From the NCBI RefSeq assembly GCF_013033965.1, contig NZ_WQFE01000003.1:430253-494252 (forward strand): a stretch of DNA of 64,000 nt, in the 5' to 3' direction. The number at the start of each line of letters is the position of its first letter. Positions within the stretch are counted from its first letter, which is position 1. The position numbers and the translations under genes were made by a program. Below, piece after piece: positions 18,022 to 27,272 of the stretch. Source of the DNA: Ruegeria atlantica. Its GTDB lineage: Bacteria; Pseudomonadota; Alphaproteobacteria; Rhodobacterales; Rhodobacteraceae. The notes under the pieces were generated by a model. That model searched no databases. It saw only the letters and a list, made by a program, of their open reading frames with translations, and was not told where the DNA came from.

Positions 18022-18819
18022 TCAGCCGATACGGCCGGTGATGTAGCTTTCCGTGCGGGGATCTTCAGGGTTGGTAAATATCTGGCCGGTTTCGCCAAAC
18101 TCGACCAAGTTGCCCAAATGGAAGAACGCTGTTTTCTGACTGACCCGCGCGGCCTGCTGCATCGAGTGTGTCACGATCACCACCGAATAGCGCGAGCGCA
18201 ACTCGTCGATCAGTTCCTCGACCTGCGCGGTCGCAATCGGGTCCAGCGCCGAGCACGGCTCGTCCATCAGCAGAACCTCGGGCTCGGTCGCGACGGCGCG
18301 CGCGATGCACAGACGCTGCTGCTGACCGCCTGATAAGCCCGTGCCGGGGGCGTCCAGACGATCTTTGACTTCGTCCCAGATCGCGCCTCGACGCAGCGAT
18401 TTCTCAACGATGTCATCCAGTTCCGCCTTGTTCTTGGCAAGGCCATGAATCCGTGGACCATATGCGACATTGTCATAGATCGACTTGGGGAACGGGTTGG
18501 GTTTTTGGAACACCATTCCCACCTTGGCGCGCAGCTGCACGGGGTCGACACGCTTGTCATAGATATCCTCGCCATCCAGCAGGATGTCACCTTCGACACG
18601 GCAGATGTCGATGGTGTCGTTCATCCGGTTCAGGCACCGCAGAAAGGTGGATTTGCCGCAACCCGACGGTCCGATAAAGGCCGTTACGGTCTTGTCCTCG
18701 ATCTCAACATTCACGTCTTTGATGGCGTGCGTGTCAGCATAGTAAACCTGAACATTGTTGGCAGCGATCTTGATGGCTTTGGAGTCCACGGTTCTCTCCA
18801 CTCGTGTCATATCATTCAT
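18022..18819 (-). CDS. pstB: Phosphate ABC transporter ATPase
   Basis: ATP-hydrolysing subunit of the high-affinity phosphate importer, on the inner face of the membrane. The sequence shows Walker [10 protein letters not shown], the Q-loop [10 protein letters not shown] typical of PstB, signature [14 protein letters not shown] and Walker [15 protein letters not shown] chose ATG 18819 (265 aa), preceded by GGGGG at 6-10 bases. The ATG four codons upstream at 18831, which abuts the pstA stop, is a possible alternative. It is part of the pstSCAB-phoU-phoB run. Confidence 0.96.
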   Translation of the reverse strand: MNDMTRVERTVDSKAIKIAANNVQVYYADTHAIKDVNVEIEDKTVTAFIGPSGCGKSTFLRCLNRMNDTIDICRVEGDILLDGEDIYDKRVDPVQLRAKVGMVFQKPNPFPKSIYDNVAYGPRIHGLAKNKAELDDIVEKSLRRGAIWDEVKDRLDAPGTGLSGGQQQRLCIARAVATEPEVLLMDEPCSALDPIATAQVEELIDELRSRYSVVIVTHSMQQAARVSQKTAFFHLGNLVEFGETGQIFTNPEDPRTESYITGRIG

Positions 18820-18831
18820 AGTAGCCCCCAT

Positions 18832-20193
18832 TTACCAGCGGCGTTCAAAGCGGCGGCGAAGCAGCACCGCAATCGTGTTCATTGTGACGAGGAAGATCAA
18901 CAGGATGATGATGCCCCCCCATGCGCGTTCATAAAAGGCCGGGTCGGCGCGCTTGGACCATTCGTAGATCTGCGCCGGCATAGCCGAGTTCGGCGACAGG
19001 AAGCCCGCGACGATGCCATCGGGCGGGTTCGAGGCGATAAAGCCTACCATCCCGATCAACAGCAACGGTGCGGTTTCACCCAGTGCCTGCGCCAGACCAA
19101 TGATGGTGCCGGTCAGAATACCGGGCGCAGCCAGCGGCAGAACGTGGTGGAATACGGCCTGCATTTTCGAGGCCCCTACCCCAAGCGCCGCATCGCGGAT
19201 CGACGGCGGCACCGCCTTGAGCGACGCCCGGGTCGAGATGATGATGGTCGGCAAGGTCATCAGCGTCAGCACCAGACCGCCCACCAGCGGCGCGGACGTC
19301 GGCAGGTGCATGTAGTTGATGAACACAGCCAGACCCAGAATACCGAATACGATGGACGGCACAGCGGCCAGGTTCGAGATGTTGACCTCGATGATATCCG
19401 TCAGGCGGTTCTGCGGCGCGAATTCCTCAAGGTAGATCGAGGCTGCAACGCCAATCGGCAAGGCCAACGCCAGAACCACGAACATCATGAACAACGATCC
19501 CAGCATGGACACCCCGATCCCCGCCGCCTCGGGCCGTTGGTCAGAGGCGTCAGCACCGAAAATGAAATCCGGGTTGAAGGCTTTGTAAAGCACGCCTGCG
19601 TCCCGCAACTGATCAACGAAATCAAGCTGTTCGACCGAGATGCTCTTGTCGTTGGCGATCGACTCGCGGCTGACGCGGCCTTTCATATAGCCATCGACCC
19701 GGCTGTTGGTGAGAAAACGGAAGCTGACCGTCTTGCCGATCTCATCAGGGTTGGCGAGGACATAGTTCCGTAACTCTGCTTGAGCGGCTTTGGACAGGAT
19801 CTTGCCCATTGCCTTGGGTTTCAAGTCGGTCTGAATGCCCAGTTTTTTCACTTCGCTTTCCAGCGCGGCAGAGATCAGAGGCGCATAGCCAAAGGTCGAA
19901 ACCTTCTTGATGTCTTCGATATTGCGGTTGCCCTTCTTGTCCAGCTTGTCGGCTTTCAGGTCGACATCCAGCTCAAGATATGTTTGCTGAAAAGCCCCGG
20001 TGCCGGCGGTCACGATATTCGTCACCAGCACGATCAGCATCAGCAGACCGATACCGATGGCAGCGATACCGTACATCTTGAAACGGCTTTCGGCCGCATT
20101 CCGCCGTTTGGTCCGCGCGTCCTTTTCGAACAGCGATCCGCCCTTGGGCTTCGCGGTCGGAGCAGCGCCAGGTATTTGTGACATATCGGTCAT
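18832..20193 (-). CDS. pstA: Phosphate ABC transporter permease PstA
   Basis: Membrane subunit of the phosphate importer. At 453 residues it is much longer than the E. coli protein (~296). The extra N-terminal ~200 residues contain one membrane segment (about residues 43-65) and a periplasmic domain before the core; this extension is typical of alphaproteobacterial PstA. The core has IYLEEFAPQNRLTDIIEVN and the EAA-like loop ALGVGASKMQAVFHHVLPLAAPG, which docks on PstB. The start overlaps the pstC stop by 4 bases. Confidence 0.94.
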   Translation of the reverse strand: MTDMSQIPGAAPTAKPKGGSLFEKDARTKRRNAAESRFKMYGIAAIGIGLLMLIVLVTNIVTAGTGAFQQTYLELDVDLKADKLDKKGNRNIEDIKKVSTFGYAPLISAALESEVKKLGIQTDLKPKAMGKILSKAAQAELRNYVLANPDEIGKTVSFRFLTNSRVDGYMKGRVSRESIANDKSISVEQLDFVDQLRDAGVLYKAFNPDFIFGADASDQRPEAAGIGVSMLGSLFMMFVVLALALPIGVAASIYLEEFAPQNRLTDIIEVNISNLAAVPSIVFGILGLAVFINYMHLPTSAPLVGGLVLTLMTLPTIIISTRASLKAVPPSIRDAALGVGASKMQAVFHHVLPLAAPGILTGTIIGLAQALGETAPLLLIGMVGFIASNPPDGIVAGFLSPNSAMPAQIYEWSKRADPAFYERAWGGIIILLIFLVTMNTIAVLLRRRFERRW

Positions 20194-21662
20194 TCGTACT
20201 GCTCCCGGTATTTGCGTACGATGTAGAGGGCGAAGATGTTCAGCCCCAGCGTGATGATGAACAGGGTCAGACCCAGCGCAAAGGCCACCAGCGTTTCGGG
20301 GCTGGCAAAGTCGGTGTCCCCGGTCAATTGGCTGACGATCCGCGTGGTGATGGTCGTCATCGCCTCAAACGGGTTACCCGAGAATTTGGCGATTGCACCG
20401 GCGGCCATCACAACGATCATCGTTTCTCCGATGGCGCGGCTGGCCGCCAGTAGGATAGCGCCGACGATACCCGGCAACGCAGCCGGAAGGATCACATTGC
20501 GCACAGTTTCCGAATGCGTGGCACCAAGGCCAAGCGAGCCATCCCGCATGGATTGCGGCACCGCGTTGATGATGTCATCCGACAGAGATGAGACAAACGG
20601 GATCAGCATGATCCCCATAACCAGCCCGGCGGTCAGAACCGCGTTTGAGCTCGCCATCCAGCCGACACCCAATACGCCGCCGTCGCCGAACATGGACACC
20701 AGCGCGGGACCCACGGTCAGCAAGGCAAACAGGCCGTAAACGATGGTCGGAATACCGGCTAGGATTTCCAGCAGCGGTTTCGCGATGGACCGCGTCACGC
20801 CGGACGCATACTCGGACAGGTAGATCGCCGCAAACAGGCCAATCGGGACCGCCACAAGCAGCGCGATCACCGAGATATAAAGCGTGCCCCAGAGCAGCGG
20901 CAGGATCGACAATTCACTGCCACCGCGGAAGTTCGGAGCCCATGTGCTACCGAAGAAGAAATCCTTCCACGAATGCAGTTGGAAAAAGTTCATCGTCTCA
21001 AACAGCATCGACAGAACAATGCCGATGGTCGTCAAGATCGCGATCGATGCGGCCAGCAACAGCAGGGCAAGAACCCCCTGCTCTACCACGTTGCGCGCCC
21101 GGAATTCCTTGTGCGTCCGCACATAGGCAAAAGCGGCTCCAAGCAGAGCCAGCGCCAGAACGACGACCTGCATCGCAATCGTCCCGGTCGACGTCATGCT
21201 GCGGAATTTCTGTGCCGCCACCAAAATGGGCTGCGTGACATCCTGCGTCAGAACCTGACCGGCGTCTTTCAGTGATTTGGTCAGAATTTCGATGTCCGCA
21301 TCACCGTCCTGAGCCTGCGCCTCGGTCATCGCGCCACTGGAGACAGCGCCGTCCAGACCGTAGGCGACACGGCGTACTTCGCTCATGATCAGGCCGCGAT
21401 CAGATCCTTCGGGGATTGCCTGATCGGGAATGAGACCGGACACCGTGCTGTTCACGATCATCGGCTGGGCAAGCAGCCAGACGATCAACACGCCAATTGC
21501 GGGAACCAGAGCCGTCAGTGCAACGTTGTAGCCATAGTAAGACGGCAGAGAATGCAAGTCGCGGGCGTCACCCCCCACACTTGCCAGTGCGCGGGACCGA
21601 CCCGCGAAATATCCGATCACTGCCAGCGCAAGCAGGATAAGCAACAGCCAGGATAACGCCAT
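20190..21662 (-). CDS. pstC: Phosphate ABC transporter permease PstC
   Basis: Partner permease of PstA, 490 residues. The first ~220 residues hold two or more membrane segments and a periplasmic region (a lineage-typical extension). The core shows IYLSEYASGVTRSIAKPLLE, GIPTIVYGLFALLTVGPALV and the coupling loop LGLGATHSETVRNVILPAALPG. The ATG at 21662 follows GGAGTTCTT. A 4-base overlap with pstA indicates coupled translation. Confidence 0.94.
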   Translation of the reverse strand: MALSWLLLILLALAVIGYFAGRSRALASVGGDARDLHSLPSYYGYNVALTALVPAIGVLIVWLLAQPMIVNSTVSGLIPDQAIPEGSDRGLIMSEVRRVAYGLDGAVSSGAMTEAQAQDGDADIEILTKSLKDAGQVLTQDVTQPILVAAQKFRSMTSTGTIAMQVVVLALALLGAAFAYVRTHKEFRARNVVEQGVLALLLLAASIAILTTIGIVLSMLFETMNFFQLHSWKDFFFGSTWAPNFRGGSELSILPLLWGTLYISVIALLVAVPIGLFAAIYLSEYASGVTRSIAKPLLEILAGIPTIVYGLFALLTVGPALVSMFGDGGVLGVGWMASSNAVLTAGLVMGIMLIPFVSSLSDDIINAVPQSMRDGSLGLGATHSETVRNVILPAALPGIVGAILLAASRAIGETMIVVMAAGAIAKFSGNPFEAMTTITTRIVSQLTGDTDFASPETLVAFALGLTLFIITLGLNIFALYIVRKYREQYE

Positions 21663-21700
21663 AAGAACTCCGTGGGGATGGCAGAGATGGAGTCAAAGGA

Positions 21701-21727
21701 ACCGGGGCGCACAGTCGCCGCCCCGGT
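21701..21727 (-). terminator. pstS-pstC intercistronic stem-loop
   Basis: ACCGGGGCG (21701-21709) and CGCCCCGGT (21719-21727) form a perfect 9-bp GC-rich stem in the 82-base gap after pstS. No T-run follows. Such hairpins after binding-protein genes protect the upstream mRNA and raise binding-protein levels over permease levels. Confidence 0.6.
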
Positions 21728-21744
21728 CCTGTTCGTAAGAGTGA

Positions 21745-22785
21745 TTAGGAACCGCCGCCCAGAACGGTTTCGTTGGCAACAGCTTCCTGTACTTTGACCA
21801 GCTCAGGGTCAGACACCAGGCCGTATTCCGCCAGCGGACCATCGGGGCCTGCGATCTCGTCAGCGACGAAGAACTCAGCATATTCTTTCAGGCCGGGGAT
21901 CACGCCGATATGCGCTTTCTTGACGTAGAAGAACAGCGGGCGCGAAACCGGGTATTCGCCGGATGCGATCGACTCGGTGGAAGGAACGATGCCAGACATG
22001 GTCGCGACCTGCAGCTTGTCGGTGTTGTTCTCGTAGAACGCCAGACCAAAGACGCCGATGCCGTCTTTGTTGCTGTCGATGCGGGCCAGAGTTTCCGTGT
22101 AGTCGCCGTCGATATCAACCGAAACGCCGTCGGTGCGCAGAGCGATACAGGCTTTCTCGGCGGCTTTCTTGTCGTCGCCGTTGGCAGCCTTGTAGACGTC
22201 GAAGTCGCCCAGATGCTCACAACCAGCCAGGATCACTTTGTCTTCGAACACTTCACGGGTGCCGTGCTTGGTGCCCGGGATGAAGGCTGCGATTGGCTGT
22301 GCCGGGAACGCAGGGTTCACGTCGGTCCAGGTTTTGTTGGGATTGTCGACCAGTTCGCCGTCAACAACGATTTGTGCGGACAGGGCTTTGTACCAGTCTT
22401 CCGGAGTGAACTCGAAAGAGTTGCCGTTGATGTCGGATGCGAAAACGATGCCGTCATAACCGATCTGAACTTCGATGATGTCGGTCACGCCGTTTTCGGC
22501 ACAGGCTTTGATTTCTTTTTCACGGATCTGGCGCGAGGCGTTAGCAACGTCGATGGTGTTTTCGCCAACACCTTCACAGAAACGCTTGAGGCCAGCCGAC
22601 GACCCACCCGATTCAACAACCGGTGTCGGGAAGTCAAAGTTTTCACCGAAGGCTTCAGCTACGATCGAGGCGTATGGCAGCACAGTCGACGAACCAGCAA
22701 CCTGAACCTGATCACGCGCGGCGGCCGCGGTGGCCGATACAGCAGCAATGGTAAGCGCCGAAGCCGACAGTTTTACAAAGGACAT
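21745..22785 (-). CDS. pstS: Periplasmic phosphate-binding protein
   Basis: Captures inorganic phosphate for PstCAB. The 346-residue protein has a Sec signal peptide of about 24 residues (MSFVKLSASALTIAAVSATAAAA) and then VQVAGSSTVLPYASIVAEAF, the phosphate-loop start of the family. VVESGGSSAGLKRFCEGVG and VANASRQIREKE provide further ligand contacts. The ATG at 22785 follows GGGAGA; an in-frame upstream ATG at 22824 would bury the signal peptide. Two tandem Pho boxes lie upstream, so PhoB activation is expected. Confidence 0.95.
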   Translation of the reverse strand: MSFVKLSASALTIAAVSATAAAARDQVQVAGSSTVLPYASIVAEAFGENFDFPTPVVESGGSSAGLKRFCEGVGENTIDVANASRQIREKEIKACAENGVTDIIEVQIGYDGIVFASDINGNSFEFTPEDWYKALSAQIVVDGELVDNPNKTWTDVNPAFPAQPIAAFIPGTKHGTREVFEDKVILAGCEHLGDFDVYKAANGDDKKAAEKACIALRTDGVSVDIDGDYTETLARIDSNKDGIGVFGLAFYENNTDKLQVATMSGIVPSTESIASGEYPVSRPLFFYVKKAHIGVIPGLKEYAEFFVADEIAGPDGPLAEYGLVSDPELVKVQEAVANETVLGGGS

Positions 22786-22856
22786 TTCAGTCTCCCTGAA
22801 AAGATAGATTGTGATCACCCCCATGATGATCTTGCACGAACTCCTAAGCAGCGCGC

Positions 22857-22896
22857 GTAAGCCTTTTGTGACAAGTACGTAACGGTTTTATGACAC
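22857..22896 (-). promoter_or_regulatory. Two tandem Pho boxes upstream of pstS
   Basis: Read toward pstS, the sequence is four 7-mers spaced exactly 4 bases apart: GTGTCAT-aaaa-CCGTTAC-gtac-TTGTCAC-aaaa-GGCTTAC. This is the 11-bp periodic direct repeat that PhoB dimers bind (consensus half-site CTGTCAT). The pair lies 72-111 bases upstream of the pstS start and between pstS and phoR. Confidence 0.8.
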
Positions 22897-22978
22897 GTAA
22901 CGATTTTCTTACGTTTTCTTAACTTGACGACAGACTTGACCTGCAAACCCGCAAGGAACCTGTGTCAGAGCCCAAATT

Positions 22979-24016
22979 TCAGCGAGGCAAAATCACAGTA
23001 AATACAGCGCCCTTGCCCAATTCGCTTTCAACACGCAACCGGCCCCTGTGCCGATTGACGATGTGTTTCACAATCGCAAGGCCCAGCCCCGTACCACCCA
23101 ACTCGCGTGATCTGTGACTATCGGCGCGATAGAATCGCTCGGTCAGACGCGGCAGGTGTATCGCATCAATACCGGGGCCTTTGTCCGCGATCTGCACCCG
23201 GATAGCAGGTCCACGTATGGCTGTGTCACGTTCAGATGCCTGAATGCGCACATCTACACTGCCGCCACTGCCTCCATACTTGATCGCGTTTTCGATCAGG
23301 TTCGTGAATACCTGACGCAATTGATCGCTGTCACCGGTGACCGAGATCGGTTCTGTTGGCGCATCCAGTGCAAGCTCTACCTTTGCTGCCTCGGCCAACG
23401 GTCGCAGAGATGTCAGCGTCGACTGCAGTAAACCTGTCAAATCAAGCCGTTCCTTGGGGCGCACCCGCTCTTCGCTCTCAACGCGATTCAGGGATAGCAG
23501 ATCGCCGACCAGCCGGTTCATCCGGTTGGCCTCATCCGTCATGATCTGCAAAAACCGCTCTCGCGCGGCGGCATCATCACGGGCGGGACCACGCAAGGTT
23601 TCAATGAAACCCATCAAAGCCGTCAAAGGCGTGCGCAACTCGTGGCTGACATTCGCCACAAAATCGCGCCTCATCTGACCGGCTTGCTCCAGATGCGTGA
23701 CGTCCTGAAAAACGACCAAAACCGTGCCAACGCCGTTTACATAGCGGCACTGAACTTCAAAAGTTGTGTCCTGAGCGCCGTCATTGGCAAGATGCCGGGT
23801 TTTCGCAGGACCTTTGCTGCGCAAGCTCTGCTCAATCGCGTCAATGACCTGCGGCTGCCGAAGGATCGTTGCAAAATGGCGTCCTTCAATGTTTTGTCCC
23901 AGCAAGGTCCTGGCGTCGATATTGGTCGCGATGATCCGCTCGGTCTGATCCACCATAAGAGCAGGCATGGGGACGGCAGACACGATTTCGGCAAGCAGGT
24001 CGTTTGGCATTTCCAT
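22979..24016 (-). CDS. phoR: Phosphate regulon sensor kinase, apparently soluble
   Basis: Histidine kinase partner of PhoB, 345 residues. A PAS domain occupies about residues 8-105 (ending VVFQDVTHLEQAG), followed by the HisKA H-box FVANVSHELRTPLTAL (H125) and the ATPase domain with NLIENAIKYGG, DKGPGI and GTGLGLAIVKHIVNRHRG. Unlike E. coli PhoR, there is no N-terminal hydrophobic segment long enough to cross the membrane, so it should be cytosolic or tethered through PhoU/Pst. It heads the pho run but is separated from pstS by a 193-base gap with its own regulatory sites. Confidence 0.93.
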   Translation of the reverse strand: MEMPNDLLAEIVSAVPMPALMVDQTERIIATNIDARTLLGQNIEGRHFATILRQPQVIDAIEQSLRSKGPAKTRHLANDGAQDTTFEVQCRYVNGVGTVLVVFQDVTHLEQAGQMRRDFVANVSHELRTPLTALMGFIETLRGPARDDAAARERFLQIMTDEANRMNRLVGDLLSLNRVESEERVRPKERLDLTGLLQSTLTSLRPLAEAAKVELALDAPTEPISVTGDSDQLRQVFTNLIENAIKYGGSGGSVDVRIQASERDTAIRGPAIRVQIADKGPGIDAIHLPRLTERFYRADSHRSRELGGTGLGLAIVKHIVNRHRGRLRVESELGKGAVFTVILPR

Positions 24017-24041
24017 TACTCGTTATGGGTTTGGAAGCGGC

Positions 24042-24566
24042 CTAAAGCAAATGTTTCAAAGTTTTGCGAAACTGACGCATATTCTGCTGATAATGCAGCG
24101 CACTGAAGGTGATCCTTTGCGCCGCAGCCTCATCAAGTTCCCGCACAACCTTGCCCGGTGACCCCATGACCAAGGAATTGTCAGGGATTTCCTTGCCCTC
24201 GGTGATCAGCGCCCCTGCCCCGATCAAGCAGTTCTTCCCGATCTTTGCACCGTTCAGAACGATTGCCCCCATCCCGATCAGCGTGTTTTCCCCGATCGTG
24301 CAGCCATGCAGCATGACTTTGTGCCCGATGGTGCAGTTCTTACCGATGGTCAGCGGATAGCCAGCGTCGATATGCATGACGCAGTTTTCCTGAACGTTAC
24401 TGCCCTCACCCACGCGGATCTCTTCGTGATCAGCGCGGATTGTGCAGCCGAACCAGACCGAGGCCCCCTGCTCCAGCACGACCTTGCCGATCAGGTTGGC
24501 GTCCGGTGCGACCCAGGTGTCTTCATGGATTTGCGGTGCGTTTTCACCCAAGGCGTAGATTGTCAT
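24042..24566 (-). CDS. Gamma-class carbonic anhydrase-like protein
   Basis: A 174-residue left-handed beta-helix protein of the gamma-CA/YrdA family, with successive hexapeptide repeats (for example [19 protein letters not shown] and [16 protein letters not shown]). Metal-binding histidines lie in [27 protein letters not shown] and [11 protein letters not shown]. Members are carbonic anhydrases or related acyltransferase-like proteins; activity is not certain from sequence. The start overlaps the gmk stop by 4 bases. Confidence 0.88.
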   Translation of the reverse strand: MTIYALGENAPQIHEDTWVAPDANLIGKVVLEQGASVWFGCTIRADHEEIRVGEGSNVQENCVMHIDAGYPLTIGKNCTIGHKVMLHGCTIGENTLIGMGAIVLNGAKIGKNCLIGAGALITEGKEIPDNSLVMGSPGKVVRELDEAAAQRITFSALHYQQNMRQFRKTLKHLL

Positions 24567-25204
24567 GCCAGGCCCTCAAATTCGTTTTGCAATGTGCGGA
24601 CGTGGTTCTGCAGGCTGGGCTGCTGGATTCGGCGCATGCGTTCAGCGCTGACGATGGTTTTCAACTTTTCCTCGGTGGCATCCAGATCGTCATTGATCAA
24701 AACGTAGTCATAATAGCCCCAGTGGCTGATCTCATCCCAGCTTTTCAACATCCGCTTGGCGATCACGTCCTCACTGTCCTGACCCCGGCTTTCCAGCCTG
24801 CGACGCAGTTCAGGAATGGACGGGGGCAGGATAAAGATCGACAGGGCGTGCTTACCCAGATCCGAATTGCGGATCTGCACCTCACCCTGCCAGTCCACAT
24901 CAAACAGCACGTCTTTACCGCTGTTGATGGATTCACGCACCGGGCCTGCAGGTGACCCATAGAAATTGCCGAACACGTGCGCGTGTTCCAGCATCTGCCC
25001 TTCGGACACCTGCTGCCGAAAGGCATCCTCGCTCAGGAAGTAGTATTCGCGCCCGTCTTGCTCACCCGGACGTGGCGCACGAGTCGTAGCCGAGACGGAA
25101 AACTCCAGCTCAGAATCCCACTGCATCAGCCGCTTGGCCAAAGTCGATTTACCAGCCCCCGATGGCGAGGACAGAATGATTAATAGGCCGCGTCGATCCA
25201 CCAT
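24563..25204 (-). CDS. gmk: Guanylate kinase
   Basis: Phosphorylates GMP to GDP. The 213-residue protein has the P-loop [16 protein letters not shown], the GMP-binding region [21 protein letters not shown] and [10 protein letters not shown]. It is 16 bases downstream of yicC and overlaps the next gene by ATGA, giving a yicC-gmk-gammaCA unit; yicC-gmk is a common pairing. Confidence 0.96.
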   Translation of the reverse strand: MVDRRGLLIILSSPSGAGKSTLAKRLMQWDSELEFSVSATTRAPRPGEQDGREYYFLSEDAFRQQVSEGQMLEHAHVFGNFYGSPAGPVRESINSGKDVLFDVDWQGEVQIRNSDLGKHALSIFILPPSIPELRRRLESRGQDSEDVIAKRMLKSWDEISHWGYYDYVLINDDLDATEEKLKTIVSAERMRRIQQPSLQNHVRTLQNEFEGLA

Positions 25205-25220
25205 TTGGGCGCTCCTGTGG

Positions 25221-26111
25221 TTACTCTACGTTCTGCACTTGCTCGCGCATCTGATCGATTACGGCCTTCAACTCAAGGCCTACCGCTGTCAGGTCCGCGC
25301 TTTGGGCTTTCGAGCACAAGGTGTTGGCCTCGCGGTTGAACTCCTGCATCAGGAAATCCAGCTTGCGCCCGACCGGCGCATCCTGCGCCAGCAGATCCCG
25401 CGCTGCCGCAACATGCGCTTTCAAGCGGTCGATCTCTTCGGTAATGTCAGCCTTGACCGCGATCAGCGCTAGTTCCTGCGCAACGCGGTCGGGATCGGCC
25501 CCCTGCGCGTTATCCAACACCCGCGCCAGATTGTCCCGCAGCGCCTCGGCCATCTTGTCCTTGCGCTGCTCGGCCAGGTCCGCTGCCTGAGCGGTCAAGG
25601 TGGCCACCTGGCACAGTTGTTCGTCCAGAACGGTCGCCAGCGCCTGGCCCTCGGACTGGCGCATTTCGATAAAGTCGCTCAGCAGACTGCCGAACTCAGC
25701 CGTTAGCTGACCAACCAAAGGACCGGGATCGTCAACATCGCTGCCCGCATCCAACATACCCTTGAGCGAGATCAGATCAGCGGCCGTCGCAGGTCCAAGC
25801 GTTACGTCGCGCGCGATGGCCATTTCCTGCGTCCGCGCGACGGCCTCAAGAACGGCACCCATGGCTGCTTCGTTCAGAACAAGGTCTGGCTGCGTCTCAT
25901 CGCGGCTGATGCGCAGGGACAGGGTCACATTACCCCGGCTCAGCTGTTTCGAAATCGCGGCGCGCAACGCGGCCTCAAGGCCTGTCAACCAATCTGGAAC
26001 GCGCAGGCGCATGTCCAGCCCCTTGCCGTTTACACTGCGCAATTCCCACGTCCAGCTATGCGGCCCAAACGCCCCTTTGCCCGAGGCGAAACCCGTCATG
26101 GATTTGATCAT
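25221..26111 (-). CDS. yicC: YicC/YloC-family endoribonuclease
   Basis: A 296-residue protein with the family's N-terminal [13 protein letters not shown] and the paired [16 protein letters not shown]. The acidic C-terminal motif ([24 protein letters not shown]) is the most conserved part, where metal-dependent RNase activity resides. Known members cleave structured RNA and influence stationary-phase survival. It is the first gene of the unit with gmk. Confidence 0.93.
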   Translation of the reverse strand: MIKSMTGFASGKGAFGPHSWTWELRSVNGKGLDMRLRVPDWLTGLEAALRAAISKQLSRGNVTLSLRISRDETQPDLVLNEAAMGAVLEAVARTQEMAIARDVTLGPATAADLISLKGMLDAGSDVDDPGPLVGQLTAEFGSLLSDFIEMRQSEGQALATVLDEQLCQVATLTAQAADLAEQRKDKMAEALRDNLARVLDNAQGADPDRVAQELALIAVKADITEEIDRLKAHVAAARDLLAQDAPVGRKLDFLMQEFNREANTLCSKAQSADLTAVGLELKAVIDQMREQVQNVE

Positions 26112-26216
26112 GCCTGCCCTTTCCGTAGCTGCCCGTTTTCAGTTCGCTGGGCGCACCTAATGCGAACTGCGCGTACAGGGCAAGAGTTTGCTGACTCTGC
26201 CTTTGTCCGCCAGACG

Positions 26217-26231
26217 TTAACCATTCGTTAA
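26217..26231. promoter_or_regulatory. Consensus CtrA binding site
   Basis: TTAACCATTCGTTAA matches the full CtrA consensus TTAA-N7-TTAA, including the preferred TTAACCAT half. It lies 106 bases upstream of yicC (minus strand) and 180 bases upstream of the PAS-protein gene (plus strand), so either or both could be controlled. Confidence 0.6.
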
Positions 26232-26410
26232 AGATTTGCTCCAAAATTGAATTAACCCGCGTCAATCTTATACCTGCGAACGCTGGTCTCCGCGGAGTGT
26301 TCCCGGTAGTTCGCACTTTAGGAAAATGACGGTCGATAGACGCCAGGGTGATAGTGATGAGAACCTTTTTCGGGAACGGTTTCGGGTCAAGTTGTGGAAA
26401 GATCGTCGCA

Positions 26411-27031
26411 ATGGATCGTTTTGATAGCGGGCGCAGCCTTTCGCCCATCCGGCAGGCCGAGGCATATTGGACCGCACTTCTGACAGGTGACAGCGTTCCC
26501 ATGCGGTCGCAAATCGACCCGCGCGGACTTGAGAACATTCTGGAATATACTTTCGTTCTGGAACGCATTGCCCCCGGCCTGGCCAGGTTCCGTCTGGCCG
26601 GAAGCCATTTGAACAAGCTGGCCGGGATGGAAGTGCGTGGCATGCCGCTGACCTCTTTTTTTGATCCCGCGGCGCGAGATCAGATCAAGGCCGTTTCCGA
26701 ACAAGTCTTCGCCGAACCTGCAATTGCCAATCTTCACCTTGAATCATCGGGGCGGTTGGGACGTGTGCAACTGCAGGCCCGCATGCTTCTGCTGCCGCTG
26801 AAAAGCGATCTGGGTGATGTCAGCCGTATTCTCGGGGTGATGGTCAGCGACGGCGCAATCGGCGCAACACCCAGACGGTTCACGATCACAGAAACCAATC
26901 TGCGCCCGGTGACGGATGTGCGGGTGCCACAGAACCAACCGCAGCAAGTCGAGGTTGGTTTCGCCGAAGAACAGGATAAATTTGATCGCCCCGGCTCCCA
27001 TCTGCGGCTGGTCGTGTCGCGGGACGACTGA
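26411..27031 (+). CDS. Single-domain PAS protein (PAS_5-like)
   Basis: A 206-residue soluble protein. The block from about residue 20 to 155 (SPIRQAEAYWTALLTGDSVP, RFRLAGSHLNKLAGMEVRGM) matches the alphaproteobacterial PAS_5 (DUF1488-like size) PAS family as I recall it, with no kinase, cyclase or HTH domain attached. The last ~50 residues are polar and likely disordered. The ATG at 26411 is chosen because the domain starts right after it; an upstream frame from 26348 is less plausible. A consensus CtrA site precedes it. Proteins of this type are thought to act as adaptors in cell-cycle or motility signalling; that role is inference here. Confidence 0.7.
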   Translation: MDRFDSGRSLSPIRQAEAYWTALLTGDSVPMRSQIDPRGLENILEYTFVLERIAPGLARFRLAGSHLNKLAGMEVRGMPLTSFFDPAARDQIKAVSEQVFAEPAIANLHLESSGRLGRVQLQARMLLLPLKSDLGDVSRILGVMVSDGAIGATPRRFTITETNLRPVTDVRVPQNQPQQVEVGFAEEQDKFDRPGSHLRLVVSRDD

Positions 27032-27237
27032 GTCGGAAAGCTAAGAACGGCAGGCCAATAAGGCCCACCCCAAGCTGAAATTGCTGAAACGAGGATCCGG
27101 CCATGTCCCATCCAGAAATTCTTGTGTTTCGAGAAGTGGACTTCCAACTATTTTGGTCAGATGTCCACGCAGATCTCTTTGCGGGCCTAAATTGAGGAGA
27201 ATTCAAGTGTGATCTTGAGCATTCCTGCAATGGTTTC

Positions 27238-27266
27238 TTGACCCCACGCTTAATATCGAGATATTT
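27238..27266 (+). promoter_or_regulatory. Probable promoter of arsR-type gene
   Basis: TTGACC (27238-27243), a 17-base spacer and ATATTT (27261-27266). The -10 lies inside the dyad operator, and transcription should begin about where the ATG at 27273 lies. Confidence 0.5.
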
Positions 27267-27270
27267 CGAA
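27255..27270. promoter_or_regulatory. Dyad operator, site 1
   Basis: ATCGAGATATTTCGAA, with TCG...CGA arms around a central ATAT. It covers the predicted -10 of the ArsR-type gene and ends two bases before its ATG. A copy with 13 of 16 identical bases lies before the Old Yellow Enzyme gene at 27634-27649. Confidence 0.6.
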
Positions 27271-27272
27271 TT

